The translations under genes and the position numbers were made by a program. Below the pieces are notes generated by a model that saw nothing but the letters and a program-made list of their open reading frames with translations, made no database searches and was not told where the DNA came from. From Hinthialibacter sp964556895 (GTDB taxonomy: Bacteria > Hinthialibacterota > Hinthialibacteria > Hinthialibacterales > Hinthialibacteraceae): a DNA stretch of 64,000 nucleotides. Every line of letters begins with the position of its first letter. The stretch's first letter is position 1. The stretch spans positions 1 to 64,000 of the forward strand of contig CAZKYC010000008.1 in the NCBI GenBank assembly GCA_964556895.1, in the 5' to 3' direction. This document shows, in pieces, positions 43,764 through 52,692 of the stretch.

Positions 43764-44240
43764 ATGAAGATATTTATCTCATCACCTCTTGGCTTCGCCG
43801 AAAGCACGTCGCCGTTTCGCGATACGCTGAAGACCTGCTTGCAAGTGAAATTGCTTGGCATTACCGATCCCTGGTCAATGACTTCAGACCTGGAAGAAGA
43901 AATGTATAAAGCCGAACTAATTGATAATAAACATATTAGAATAGTTGCCCTAAACTCAATCTCGACAAAAATCGCTGAACGAAACGCCGCTAACATCCGT
44001 GATTGCGAGTTGATGCTCGCAGTGTTAGACGGCGTTGACGTTGATTCGGGCACTGCCTCTGAAATTGGCTACGCCTTTGCTCTCGGCAAACGCATTTATG
44101 GAATTCGCACCGATTTTCGCCGCGCTGGTGAAAACGACGGCGTGTGCGTCAATCTTCAAGTTCAGTATTGGATCGAAGCCAGCGGCGGCTGTATCGTTCG
44201 ATCCATAAAAGAACTCGAAGAACTAAAGATAACATTCTAG
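43764..44240 (+). CDS. nucleoside 2-deoxyribosyltransferase-like protein
   Basis: A 158-residue protein of the nucleoside 2-deoxyribosyltransferase fold, which moves or hydrolyses deoxyribosyl groups. The start KIFISSPLGF, the central RDCELMLAVLDGVDVDSGTASEIGYA with Glu100 in the catalytic position, and GKRIYGIRTDFRR after it match the family closely. It lies downstream of the prepilin terminator and converges on an unknown gene. Base-salvage or hydrolase function is the family expectation; substrate specificity is not visible. Confidence 0.9.
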   Translation: MKIFISSPLGFAESTSPFRDTLKTCLQVKLLGITDPWSMTSDLEEEMYKAELIDNKHIRIVALNSISTKIAERNAANIRDCELMLAVLDGVDVDSGTASEIGYAFALGKRIYGIRTDFRRAGENDGVCVNLQVQYWIEASGGCIVRSIKELEELKITF

Positions 44241-44273
44241 ACCTTACATCAGCCCAACCCTGGGGGCATACAA

Positions 44274-44990
44274 TTATGCAGCCCCCTGCATCAAACGGTC
44301 ACCATAGTTCATTACCCTCAACTTCGCAGCCATCTCATGCGGTGCAGGACGAACAGCTGCGTAGAACAATTCAATCCCCTCTTTATCAACAAACTGATTT
44401 GAGCGCTTTCGAGATAATGAGTCATAAAGCATGTATGACCTGTAGGTTAATTCGCGTATCAATTTCTGATTTGGAATGTTAATCAAATCTTGAACAGACT
44501 GAACACCGGGCGAAAAAATTGGCGATCCATGAGATTCATCCAACCCCTGGTTGGTGATCTGCTCAAACAACGCAAGTACTAAACATTGACGGTTGAGCGT
44601 TTCTTCATCCATTGAATCTAACTTGCGATTCTCCGGATCAAGGTCTTCAACATAGGCTTCGTGGATGCGGAAAAAATCCCGAAGCAGCCGTGCGGGAAGC
44701 TGCGGGTCGCCTGGCCCTGGGCCGTAAGCGAAGTCGCCGATAGGAGCGTCGCTGCACCAGCAGGCGCCCGCCCAGGCGGTGAGTAGCTCTTTAGGCGCGC
44801 GGTGATAATGATACTGAACACGAATGTTAAACGCGATACCGACCCAGCGCTCTTCTTGCTCTGACAAAACCTGGGGTTGATATGGTTCCTCAAATTCGAG
44901 AGTGTGTGACGCGCCAGGCTGACCTAGCCGATGTGAGGGGACGCGACTTGGGGATACGACATAATTTTGGGTGTTGGGGGTGCTGTACAT
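44274..44990 (-). CDS. protein of unknown function
   Basis: I do not recognise this 238-residue product. It has no signal peptide or span. The N-terminal ~40 residues are polar and probably disordered. The rest looks helical with many aromatics: WVGIAFNIRVQYHYHRAPKELL, LLRDFFRIHEAYVEDLDPENRK, LIRELTYRSYMLYDSLS. A single CWC pair is present near residue 78. The reading frame is long, its codon pattern matches neighbouring genes, and it converges on the deoxyribosyltransferase gene with a 33-bp gap. Confidence 0.65.
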   Translation of the reverse strand: MYSTPNTQNYVVSPSRVPSHRLGQPGASHTLEFEEPYQPQVLSEQEERWVGIAFNIRVQYHYHRAPKELLTAWAGACWCSDAPIGDFAYGPGPGDPQLPARLLRDFFRIHEAYVEDLDPENRKLDSMDEETLNRQCLVLALFEQITNQGLDESHGSPIFSPGVQSVQDLINIPNQKLIRELTYRSYMLYDSLSRKRSNQFVDKEGIELFYAAVRPAPHEMAAKLRVMNYGDRLMQGAA

Positions 44991-45124
44991 TTCAATCTCC
45001 TAACTGAACATAATAACAACAGTGAACATACTAGCACTTATCGGGTACCAGTCAACAAATCTTTAATTTATTTTGCTTAAATGTTCAGTAATCGATTGGG
45101 AGTCGAAATGACGTTGTTAATTTA

Positions 45125-45163
45125 GGCTCATCCGGGATTTGAGTACGTTCTCTCAAATTGAAT
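45125..45163 (+). repeat. dispersed repeat R1, copy 2
   Basis: Matches 11291-11329 on the same strand with 4 differences in 39 bases. It is intergenic, as is the other copy. Confidence 0.7.
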
Positions 45164-45181
45164 TAGAGCGTTTGTCAAAAA

Positions 45182-45256
45182 AATGTGCGTAAAGCGAGCC
45201 CGTATCCGCCGCGGCGGACAGCGATAGATACAGTTAAGTAAACTCTATCCGCACAT
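45182..45256. repeat. hairpin-type intergenic element with inverted ends
   Basis: A 75-bp unit bounded by ATGTGCG (45182-45188) and CGCACAT (45250-45256), with a perfect 14-bp palindrome TCCGCCGCGGCGGA at 45204-45217 and a GATAGA/TCTATC pair inside. Its length and layout resemble the R2 element at 31727, but the sequences differ. Confidence 0.5.
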
Positions 45257-45279
45257 AATTCTGGCAACCACTATAGAAA

Positions 45280-45306
45280 CGAGAAAAGCCGCTCGGATGA
45301 GCGGCT
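45280..45306 (-). terminator. Rho-independent terminator of the SPASM radical SAM gene
   Basis: An 8-bp stem (AGCCGCTC with GAGCGGCT, 45287-45306) is followed on the minus strand by TTTTCTC. It lies about 28 bp past the stop of the gene ending at 45335. Confidence 0.75.
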
Positions 45307-45334
45307 CATGGTTTATCATTTTTTGATAAACAAT

Positions 45335-46363
45335 CTAATCAAGCAGGGCCAAGTGACAGTTGGCGCAGGTGGGGATTTCATCAATGCGCCCGGTAGCGTG
45401 CAGTTCGCGCAGCTTTTGATATTCGGGCCCGTTCCAAATTTCTTCAATCGTCTTGCCCTGAATATTGCCGACCGTGAGTTCGCGGGCGGAATCAACGCAG
45501 CAGACGCTGACCACGCCGTCAGGATGGACGAACATGCGCTGCCAGAGCTGAGGGCAGCAGAACTTTTTGTTGGCGGGCTTGGGCGGAGCGATTTGGTGCA
45601 ATACCCGCCCCTCAGACGATTGGTTGGTGTGTTCGATGTAATCGACATACGCCACCGCGTCGACAATCGGCTCAAACAGGGCCTTAAATTCCAGCCATTC
45701 ATGTTCGTTTTGTTGCATCCGCACCATCGATACGCGGGTGAAAGGCTTTACCGACCCCGCCTCGTCGCGCAGTTTCATAAAGCGCTTGATATTGCGCAGG
45801 GTTTTGTCGTATTCGGCGTTGATACGAATCTCGTTGTAATGTTCGCGGTTGGGCGAGTCAAACGAGAAAAAGAGTTTGTCAAGGCCTGATTTGATCAGTT
45901 TCTTGGCGATGCGCTCCGTGAGAAGGGTTGCGTTGGTGTTAAACATGACGTCGACCACGCCGCGCTCTTTGGCGTAGGTAATCATCTCGATCAGGTTGGG
46001 GTTCATCAACGGTTCGCCGAGGTAGTTAAACTTAAGCGAACACAACCCCAACGCTGAGGCTTCGTCGATCAGGCGTTTGTAGAGATCAAGGTCAAAGTTA
46101 TCGACATCCCAGAAGGTTCCATCTTCGACCATGTCCGTCCGCGGACACATGGTGCATTTCAGGTTACAGTTTGACGTCGCCTCGATATCGAGGTGAATCG
46201 GCACGGGCCCGGTTTTATGTTGTTTTGGCCAGTTCTCCCACTTTTCGCGATAGGCCCAATATTCGTGCGGCATCGCCTGTTCCCAGGCGGATGTGCGGTC
46301 GCTAGGCAACTGGTGGTAATTGTGATCAACCTTGGTTTCGATTTGTGGAGCGGCTGAGCTCAT
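45335..46363 (-). CDS. radical SAM / SPASM-domain protein
   Basis: A 342-residue radical SAM protein. The cluster cysteines C66, C70 and C73 lie in DIEATSNCNLKCTMC. The core continues with YLGEPLMNP, VMFNTNATLLT and LFFSFDS, and a C-terminal SPASM-like part has CCPQLW, VSVCCVDSA and CANCH for auxiliary clusters. This architecture is typical of enzymes that modify peptides or sugars, and of many uncharacterised ones. No peptide precursor gene is visible nearby. It has its own terminator and faces the hydrolase gene. Confidence 0.87.
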   Translation of the reverse strand: MSSAAPQIETKVDHNYHQLPSDRTSAWEQAMPHEYWAYREKWENWPKQHKTGPVPIHLDIEATSNCNLKCTMCPRTDMVEDGTFWDVDNFDLDLYKRLIDEASALGLCSLKFNYLGEPLMNPNLIEMITYAKERGVVDVMFNTNATLLTERIAKKLIKSGLDKLFFSFDSPNREHYNEIRINAEYDKTLRNIKRFMKLRDEAGSVKPFTRVSMVRMQQNEHEWLEFKALFEPIVDAVAYVDYIEHTNQSSEGRVLHQIAPPKPANKKFCCPQLWQRMFVHPDGVVSVCCVDSARELTVGNIQGKTIEEIWNGPEYQKLRELHATGRIDEIPTCANCHLALLD

Positions 46364-46528
46364 TTCGCTTTTTCCTCAATAACCCGATTTAATGGGATTC
46401 AGTGGGTGAAATATCGATAGGATGCGGTAACATAGTCTAGTCCATTATCGGCGAATACCAGTGAATCTTTATTCAATCCACTGTGTGTAAACGCCGAAAT
46501 GTCTGATTTCGCGAAAGGAAAATTGACC

Positions 46529-47308
46529 ATGGGTCTCGCCTTTTCATCGGCTGGAAATCCAAATAACGTCCCTTTAATTCTACTACATGCGTTTCCACTC
46601 GACCGTCAGATGTGGCGCCACCAGCTCGACGGCTTATCAGAAAACGCCTATGTCTTAGCCCCTGACCTGCCAGGATTCGGCGATTCGCCGCTTAGCGACA
46701 CCCCCGGCAGCATGGCTGATTATGTAAAACAAATCATTACATTCATGGATGAACAGAATATAGAACAAGCCCTGATAGGCGGCTGCTCGATGGGCGGCTA
46801 CATTCTGTTTGAATTCTGGCGCACCATGCCGCGCCGCATCATGGGGCTGATGCTATGCAACACAAAGGCAGAAGCCGACACGGGCGAACAAATGAACAAC
46901 CGTTTCAAAATGGCAGAAACAGTACGCAATGAAGGCGTTGATTTATTGGTAGGCACCATGCCAGAAAAACTCTTAGGAAAAACCACTCAAAGCAAAAATT
47001 ATGAACTCGTTAAAGAGATAGAGGAGTCAATTGAATCTACTAACCAAGAAGGTATTGTTCAAGCCCAGATCGCCATGGCGTCACGCCCTGGTTCTTTGGT
47101 CACGCTTGAGTCAATTGTCGCTCCGACGCTCATCATTGTTGGAGAAGAAGACGAGTTGACGCCTCCATCGGCAGCCGAGGTGATGCATCAACGAATTCCT
47201 ACCGCTGACTTGGTGATTGTGAATAACGCAGGCCATTTGTCACCCATTGAACAACCAAATATCGTGAATGCAGCAATACTCAATTTTTTACAATCAACAT
47301 GCGGGTGA
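46529..47308 (+). CDS. alpha/beta-hydrolase
   Basis: A 259-residue alpha/beta-hydrolase fold protein. The oxyanion strand is PLILLHAFPLDRQMWRHQ, the nucleophile elbow is GGCSMGG with Ser at about 87, the acid lies near GEEDELTPP, and the catalytic His is in NNAGHLSPIEQP. I prefer the ATG at 46529 with AAAGGA nine bases upstream; a start at 46499 adds ten residues. The substrate is not predictable. It is probably monocistronic, with a 136-bp gap to the next gene. Confidence 0.87.
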   Translation: MGLAFSSAGNPNNVPLILLHAFPLDRQMWRHQLDGLSENAYVLAPDLPGFGDSPLSDTPGSMADYVKQIITFMDEQNIEQALIGGCSMGGYILFEFWRTMPRRIMGLMLCNTKAEADTGEQMNNRFKMAETVRNEGVDLLVGTMPEKLLGKTTQSKNYELVKEIEESIESTNQEGIVQAQIAMASRPGSLVTLESIVAPTLIIVGEEDELTPPSAAEVMHQRIPTADLVIVNNAGHLSPIEQPNIVNAAILNFLQSTCG

Positions 47309-47444
47309 AAATTCTGAGAAAATAACTAGGCAGTTGCTACATTTCACGATATTGTCTTGATATACCGTTGGATTTTGTAGCAGCCGTCCTTGATACTCTA
47401 ATTAAGCAAGTCAACAGAAACGACATTCGCCGAGAGGGGCGCGG

Positions 47445-47801
47445 GTGAACACGCAATCTGGCCCAAGCCGTAACAAAAATGAAATCATTCTATCCATGCT
47501 TTCAAACGGGTATACCCGTGAAAAAATTATGGCGGCGCACCCAGAATTTGAACAGTCTGATATCATGAATGTCGCCGAAGAGGTTTTGCCAAAGCGCGAC
47601 CGCTTTGTTTCTCTTAACCCATCCCTCGAAAACTTACTGACCAATTACCCAAGGGCGCTGGCCACCTGGAGCGAAGACGAAGACTCTCACCTGAAACAAA
47701 TGAGGAGCGAAGGGTTCACCATCTTTGAAATTTCCCGCATGCTCAAACGCCAGCCTTCGGCGATTTATGCGCGAATGAAAGAACTGGGAGTAATCAGTTA
47801 A
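47445..47801 (+). CDS. small protein with two helix-turn-helix-like segments
   Basis: A 118-residue soluble protein. The N-terminal part (IILSMLSNGYTREKIMAAHPEFEQSDIMNVAEEVL) resembles the DUF433-type antitoxin helix bundle. The C-terminal part (WSEDEDSHLKQMRSEGFTIFEISRMLKRQPSAIYARMKELG) looks like a helix-turn-helix DNA-binding domain. It starts with GTG at 47445 after GAGAGGGG. It could be a regulator; no toxin partner is seen next to it. The domain reading is by eye only. Confidence 0.6.
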   Translation: MNTQSGPSRNKNEIILSMLSNGYTREKIMAAHPEFEQSDIMNVAEEVLPKRDRFVSLNPSLENLLTNYPRALATWSEDEDSHLKQMRSEGFTIFEISRMLKRQPSAIYARMKELGVIS

Positions 47802-47926
47802 GCCGTGCCCAGCGCCGCCGGGCTTTGGGCGCTTCGCGGCGCGCGCACAGCCTCAATCCAAACCGGGGTTGATCAAAACCATACACCGTCGCAATCAGAG
47901 TGCTCAATACAAAACTCATAAAGATA

Positions 47927-49357
47927 TCACGCTTCTGTAGAACCGGACGCCCAAAGGCCCTGGTTCCATTCCCAAATTAACAAAGCATAAAACGGGCAAT
48001 ATTCCAGTGTGCGAACCCACACCGGCTGCTGGCTGGGGGTTGGGATAAAGAAGGAGTAATACAGAAAGCACACGATAGTCAAATACATCCACGACAGGCG
48101 AGGATAAAAGCACAAGAACGGAACCACCCAGCCAATGTACCACGGGTTGCACACCGGGCTGCAGATCAACAACATTCCATACAGGATGAATGAACGTTTC
48201 ACGACTGGTTGAATGGAGTTGATCGAATTGCTCCACACGGCAGATGAAAGATACACCACCATAATCGCCCACAGCGAAGCGCAAAACACTTTTGAGATCA
48301 GAAAGGCGTCGATGTGATATGACGAACCGCTGAACTGGCCGATGACAACTCCCTGCCCCCACGCAGGAACGCCCAACAACACCAACAACCATTCGCTGAA
48401 CGCAACCAAACTGCTGTTGGCTTCCCAGCGTTGAAAAAAGGCCGACCAACCGCGCAGCCCATGTTCACCGATCTGATAGAACACGGCGGCTAGAACCAAA
48501 ACCGTCGCTCCAAATAAAAGCCAATTGACTGTCCGCCATTTTTTAAGGAACAACGGTAACACAAACGCAGGGAAAATTTTCGTCTGCGCCGCGAAGGCGA
48601 GGATGAGCGAAGAAAACGAATTTCGATTCAAGTGAAACATGACAAACGCCGCAAACAATCCACTGAGGGCGATGACATCAAAATGGGCCGTATTGATATA
48701 CTCTTTCAACACCAAAGGCGACCAGGCGTAAAACACAACCCGCGACGTCTGCAGCCCAAACTCTTTTAATAAAAAGATGATGCTGGCCATCAAAGCGAGA
48801 TCAAACAACAATGTCATACCCCGCCAAGCGATGATTGAGCCAGGAGCGATTGTCGCAACCGCTCCAAACAGCAATTGAGTAAACGGCGGGTAGATTGTAT
48901 TCAGACCAGCATTGTTTACGTTTTTTAAGGCATCAATCATTTTAGGCTGTTGATAAAGATCAGCGATCAACTCGTTCATAGGGCCTTGTTGATTCAGCTC
49001 GCTTATTTCCAATTCGTTCAAAACATCTTGTGGAGAATATTGGTATGGGTTCATTCCCTGCGAGACGACATAGCCGTCCCATAAATAGCGGTATATGTCG
49101 GTCTCATAAATTGGCTGGCTGGGCAAGAAAGCGGCCCGCGCCGCGAGCGCCCAAAACAGAACCACACGCAGCGAAGCGCTGTGGTGACAGACCCGCCAGC
49201 ATGCATACGCATAGGCGAAGGCCATCATAAACAAAATCGTGAGCACGAGTAGAACGTCTTGAGCGAGGGCGGTGGGGTCAATCCAGTGAGACATCCACGA
49301 CAACAGGGCGCATCCAACCACCATCACCGCGCCGCAGGCGTGAATCCGGCGCATCAC
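47927..49357 (-). CDS. GT-C (GT87-like) membrane glycosyltransferase
   Basis: A 476-residue membrane protein with about 12 spans. The loop after the second or third span carries ETDIYRYLWDGYVVSQGMNPYQYSP, where the Asp and Tyr residues match the acidic active-site loop of lipid-linked mannosyltransferases. NTIYPPFTQLLF follows, also a family feature. It presumably moves a sugar from a polyprenyl-phosphate donor outside the membrane. It lies 8 bp downstream of the Wzz-like gene on the same strand, suggesting a joint role in surface polysaccharide assembly. Confidence 0.83.
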   Translation of the reverse strand: MMRRIHACGAVMVVGCALLSWMSHWIDPTALAQDVLLVLTILFMMAFAYAYACWRVCHHSASLRVVLFWALAARAAFLPSQPIYETDIYRYLWDGYVVSQGMNPYQYSPQDVLNELEISELNQQGPMNELIADLYQQPKMIDALKNVNNAGLNTIYPPFTQLLFGAVATIAPGSIIAWRGMTLLFDLALMASIIFLLKEFGLQTSRVVFYAWSPLVLKEYINTAHFDVIALSGLFAAFVMFHLNRNSFSSLILAFAAQTKIFPAFVLPLFLKKWRTVNWLLFGATVLVLAAVFYQIGEHGLRGWSAFFQRWEANSSLVAFSEWLLVLLGVPAWGQGVVIGQFSGSSYHIDAFLISKVFCASLWAIMVVYLSSAVWSNSINSIQPVVKRSFILYGMLLICSPVCNPWYIGWVVPFLCFYPRLSWMYLTIVCFLYYSFFIPTPSQQPVWVRTLEYCPFYALLIWEWNQGLWASGSTEA

Positions 49358-49365
49358 AAAGAACC

Positions 49366-50865
49366 CTACGCCTTAGCGCCAGGTTCGGAGTGAACCACTT
49401 CAGCCCAGATGTCTTGAAGAAACGCCCACCCACAGGCGAGCAGAAAACCCACGATGAGGCCGCAGGCCGTCATAAACGTACGTTTAGGAAACACGCGTTT
49501 GTCGGGTTTAATGGCGAGGTTGTATGAAATGTCTGAATAGCGTCCGTCTTTGTTTTGTTCGAGCAGGTTGGCCTCGCCCAAAAACGGCTCTAACACTTCG
49601 ACCGCCGTGCGGGCGCGTTCAAGTTGAATTTGTTTAAAGCGTAATTTGGTTTCATTCTCGCGAATTTGGGCCAAGGTTTTGTTTAACGCAGAGGTAGTGG
49701 TTTTTATTTCAGATTGAAGCGCCGTCTGTTGGTCTTGGGCATTGGCGAGTTGGCTTGAAAGATCAGGATCATTGGGCGAGCGCTCTAATTGTTTTTTGAG
49801 GAATAAAATTTCGGTTTTCAATTCCTGCGCCCTTGGCAGCAGCGCACGCTCATATTCGGGCGTAATCGAAAACTGGACGGTGTCCCACTCCTGGCGCTCT
49901 TCGGTCATAAAATGGCGGTCGGAATTTTCTAAATCAAATTCTTCGGTGGTTTGTTTGACGCGTTTGTAGATAGGCGCGACCCCTTGGAGCAGGATCCACT
50001 TCGAGGCGGCGTCAGCGTATAAGGTTTCTAGATCGGCGTCTTGGTGAAGCGCCTTCCAATCGTTTTCGACTGATTCGAGATCGCCTTCTTTCACCACAGC
50101 GCGGTCTCGAAACATGGTAATCTGGCGCATCACGATACTTTTTACTGTGCGCTCTGAGCGGAATTGCGACAGCAGCATCCACAGGTTGGCCAACATACGG
50201 GCGCGTTCGCCGGTGTCAAATTCGGCGGCGACGCGAATCACCGGCGAGTAAATGGTTTCGAGGTTTGTCTCTTTAGTAATCGAAACGTTGGCGAACAGCA
50301 TCTTGCGCAGGTCAAAAATGGTCAGGTCTGCCAACTCATCAGCGTCGAGGCTGCCCAACGCTTCTAAATCATCGGCGCCCAGCTGGCTTAATGAATAGAT
50401 ATAAATATCATAAGCCGGGTTGTCTTTGTCATCTTGAGGGACGAGAATTTCTGTCAACAATTCGGCGTGAGTATTTTGAATGAGTTGGTAGGGGGTTAGC
50501 CTCAAGGCCTTGTCTTGGATTCGCGGGTTCGCCTTCAGTTGGTCGAGTTCTGGAGGAGTGATAAGCCGTTTGACGGCGTCGGTCCCCCAGCGCAACGTGC
50601 GCTGTACTTCATCCAGTTGCCCGTCTGACAACATGATCGACTGGTAGGTGAGTACGTCAAATGGGTTTGAAACTAAACTGAGGGTTTCTTTGTATTTTGG
50701 CGGCGAAACGATGGCGATGGTTTCAGCCCGCCAAGTTTGAGGCCATAAAAGAGCGGCGATGGCAGTAACGACCCCCGCGGCGAGCGTCCCCAATACAATC
50801 ATCTTGCGTTTTCGATAGAGAACGCGAAGGACCGATATCAAATCGTAGGTCAGGGTCTCCGCCAT
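49366..50865 (-). CDS. Wzz-like polysaccharide chain-length/co-polymerase protein
   Basis: A 499-residue inner-membrane protein with two terminal spans (about 22-42 and 468-488), a large periplasmic region between them, and coiled-coil helices near 330-440 (EIKTTTSALNKTLAQIRENE and similar). The N-terminal TYDLISVLRVLYRKRKMIVLG segment matches Wzz/co-polymerase proteins. No kinase domain follows. It controls chain length or export of a surface polysaccharide. It sits between rpmB and the GT-C gene; 30 bp separate it from rpmB, so co-transcription is possible. Confidence 0.83.
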   Translation of the reverse strand: MAETLTYDLISVLRVLYRKRKMIVLGTLAAGVVTAIAALLWPQTWRAETIAIVSPPKYKETLSLVSNPFDVLTYQSIMLSDGQLDEVQRTLRWGTDAVKRLITPPELDQLKANPRIQDKALRLTPYQLIQNTHAELLTEILVPQDDKDNPAYDIYIYSLSQLGADDLEALGSLDADELADLTIFDLRKMLFANVSITKETNLETIYSPVIRVAAEFDTGERARMLANLWMLLSQFRSERTVKSIVMRQITMFRDRAVVKEGDLESVENDWKALHQDADLETLYADAASKWILLQGVAPIYKRVKQTTEEFDLENSDRHFMTEERQEWDTVQFSITPEYERALLPRAQELKTEILFLKKQLERSPNDPDLSSQLANAQDQQTALQSEIKTTTSALNKTLAQIRENETKLRFKQIQLERARTAVEVLEPFLGEANLLEQNKDGRYSDISYNLAIKPDKRVFPKRTFMTACGLIVGFLLACGWAFLQDIWAEVVHSEPGAKA

Positions 50866-50895
50866 GGGCCTGCCTGGAAGGGTATTTTACTGCAA

Positions 50896-51081
50896 CTACG
50901 CGACGGTCTTGCCTGAGCGAATGCAACGGGTGCAAGACAAAACTCGTTTAGTGCCTTTCGCAGAACGAAGCGTCACTTTCTGCAAGTTTGGATTAAAGCG
51001 GCGCTTGGTTTTATTGTTCGCGTGGCTCACGTTGTTGCCAGAGGCGGCGCGTTTGCCGCAAAAATGACATTCGCGTGACAT
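50896..51081 (-). CDS. rpmB: 50S ribosomal protein L28 (zinc-binding form)
   Basis: A 61-residue basic protein. The start MSRECHFCGKRAASGNNVSH and NNKTKRRFNPNLQ are standard L28 motifs. Two Cys pairs (C5/C8 and C50/C53) make it the zinc-ribbon form. The gene is preceded by GAGGAGAAGACC before ATG. It is transcribed toward the wzz-like gene with a 30-bp gap and no terminator, so read-through is likely. Confidence 0.94.
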   Translation of the reverse strand: MSRECHFCGKRAASGNNVSHANNKTKRRFNPNLQKVTLRSAKGTKRVLSCTRCIRSGKTVA

Positions 51082-51426
51082 GGTCTTCTCTCCTCAAACT
51101 GAAACAGTCGGGTGTGAATTGGGCTTTTAGCCAAGTTGAGTATTGTAGACGCAAATCAGGAAAATCAAAGAGCTTTGGTGTGGTAATTAGCCTATTTCTC
51201 CGCCCAAATTAACAACCCCATAATTTAGGGCAAAAAAAGGGGATCGACCCTCGGGACAAGTGTCCCTTTGCGCGATCCCAAAGGTTGGAAGCCCATAATT
51301 CTATATTACGCTGGTATATACAAAAGTCAACCCCTTATTTCATTTTTCAGAAAAACTGCAACGTAGTTAGTCAACTAAAAACCCTAGCCTGCTTGTTTAT
51401 CGTAATTTTATTCACCAATTCTATTA
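51082..51426. other. intergenic region between alr and rpmB
   Basis: This gap of 345 bp holds the rpmB ribosome-binding site and presumably its promoter on the minus strand, and the large hairpin terminator of alr at 51232-51279. Nothing else is recognised. Confidence 0.5.
51232..51279 (-). terminator. two-tier hairpin terminator of alr
   Basis: An outer stem GGGATCG (51240-51246) with CGATCCC (51273-51279) encloses a perfect inner stem GGGACA/TGTCCC (51253-51266). On the minus strand it is followed by C and seven T. The bulged two-tier form is unusual for a simple terminator. Confidence 0.8.
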
Positions 51427-52551
51427 TCATTCTGAAACATAGTGGCGCCGTTTATCATTGCAGCACCCTACGATACAAGAGATTTCATAATCAATGGTAT
51501 TTGCATGTTCTGCCAATTCTGAAGCGACGATCGTTTCATTTCCCTGGCTTCCCATCAAAACCACCTCGTCCCCCTCAGTCACCTCGGGCCCATCGCTGAC
51601 ATCAACCGTGATCAAGTTCATTGAGATACGCCCAACCACGGGAAAGCGCCGCCCGCGAATCAACACATGGGCCTTATTCGAAAAGCTTCGCAGGTATCCA
51701 TCCGCGTACCCGGTTGGCAACAAGGCAATTCGCCCGTCGCGCAGCATGGTGTAGGTCATTCCATAGCCGATGGCGGCGCCTTTGGGAACATCGCGAACCA
51801 GTACGACTCGCGTCTTCCAACTCATTGCTTGTAATAGGCCGAGGTCAATCTGCATTGATACATCCGGCCGCAGGCCATAACTCATGATGCCCGCGCGGGC
51901 CATTTGAAGATGCGTGTTAGGAAAACGCAGCAGCGCCGCGCTATTAGAAGCATGAACCATGACATCATCAGGGAGAAGTTCTCGAATCTGCTCTAAGTCT
52001 TTGAGAAATCCCCGAAGTTGGTTTTGTGTAATCGATTCATCATCTTCATCAGCGCAAGGAAAATGGGTCATCACCCCGCGAATGATAATCCCCGGCAGGC
52101 CCAAGATTGCTTTTAGGTCATCCATCTGGCGGGAGGCGTACATCCCCATTCGGCCAATGCCAGCGTCGAGCTGAATGTGGACAGAAATTGGCGCAGCCCG
52201 TTTTTCACCGATGAGTGAATAGCCTTGAGCGTTGGTAAGCGAGCCGACAATTTCATCGACGCCCCATTCAGCGGCTTCTTCAGCCTCATACTGAAGCGAA
52301 GGCCGCAGGCGCAAGACAGGCTGTTTGATTCCTAAGCCGCGTATCCGTTGTATTTCCCAATTGTCGACGACGCCGAGATAATGCGCCCCTGCTTCGATGG
52401 CTGCTGGGGCGATTTGATCAAGGCCGTGGCCATAGGCGTCTGCTTTCACCACCGCACAGAGTTTGGCCTTCTCGCCCAGGCGCTGTTTCAATAGGCGTAT
52501 ATTGGTTTGATACGCTCGAAGATTAACGACAACCCGTGTATGATGGTGCAT
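51427..52551 (-). CDS. alr: alanine racemase
   Basis: A PLP enzyme that makes D-alanine for peptidoglycan. The 374-residue protein has VVKADAYGHG with the PLP lysine at about 36, ISVHIQLDAGIGRMG, GIMSYGLRP, and IGYGMTYTM with the catalytic tyrosine of the second base. I start at 52551 (MHHHTRVVVNL), where the family begins; an upstream ATG at 52599 adds 16 residues unlike others. A strong terminator follows. The gene is isolated from other cell-wall genes. Confidence 0.95.
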   Translation of the reverse strand: MHHHTRVVVNLRAYQTNIRLLKQRLGEKAKLCAVVKADAYGHGLDQIAPAAIEAGAHYLGVVDNWEIQRIRGLGIKQPVLRLRPSLQYEAEEAAEWGVDEIVGSLTNAQGYSLIGEKRAAPISVHIQLDAGIGRMGMYASRQMDDLKAILGLPGIIIRGVMTHFPCADEDDESITQNQLRGFLKDLEQIRELLPDDVMVHASNSAALLRFPNTHLQMARAGIMSYGLRPDVSMQIDLGLLQAMSWKTRVVLVRDVPKGAAIGYGMTYTMLRDGRIALLPTGYADGYLRSFSNKAHVLIRGRRFPVVGRISMNLITVDVSDGPEVTEGDEVVLMGSQGNETIVASELAEHANTIDYEISCIVGCCNDKRRHYVSE

Positions 52552-52692
52552 AAGACGAACCTGTGTAATTGAATGATGAAAGTATACAGGCGTTATCATC
52601 GTAGTAATGACTAATGAAAATTGTTTCAGCCATTTGAAGGCGAATCAATGGGCGGCTGAAAAAAACGAGCGTTAGACAGAAAAGGACAAATC

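Larger units (their letters stand above)
44991..45334. other. intergenic region with repeats and a GC hairpin element
   Basis: This gap of 344 bp contains dispersed repeat R1 copy 2 (45125-45163), a hairpin element at 45182-45256 and the terminator at 45284-45306. No ORF is supported. Confidence 0.6.

Noticed and set aside
45308..45889. 193-codon open frame antisense to the SPASM radical SAM gene
   Set aside because: The opposite strand encodes intact CxxxCxxC and SPASM motifs, so this frame is a shadow.
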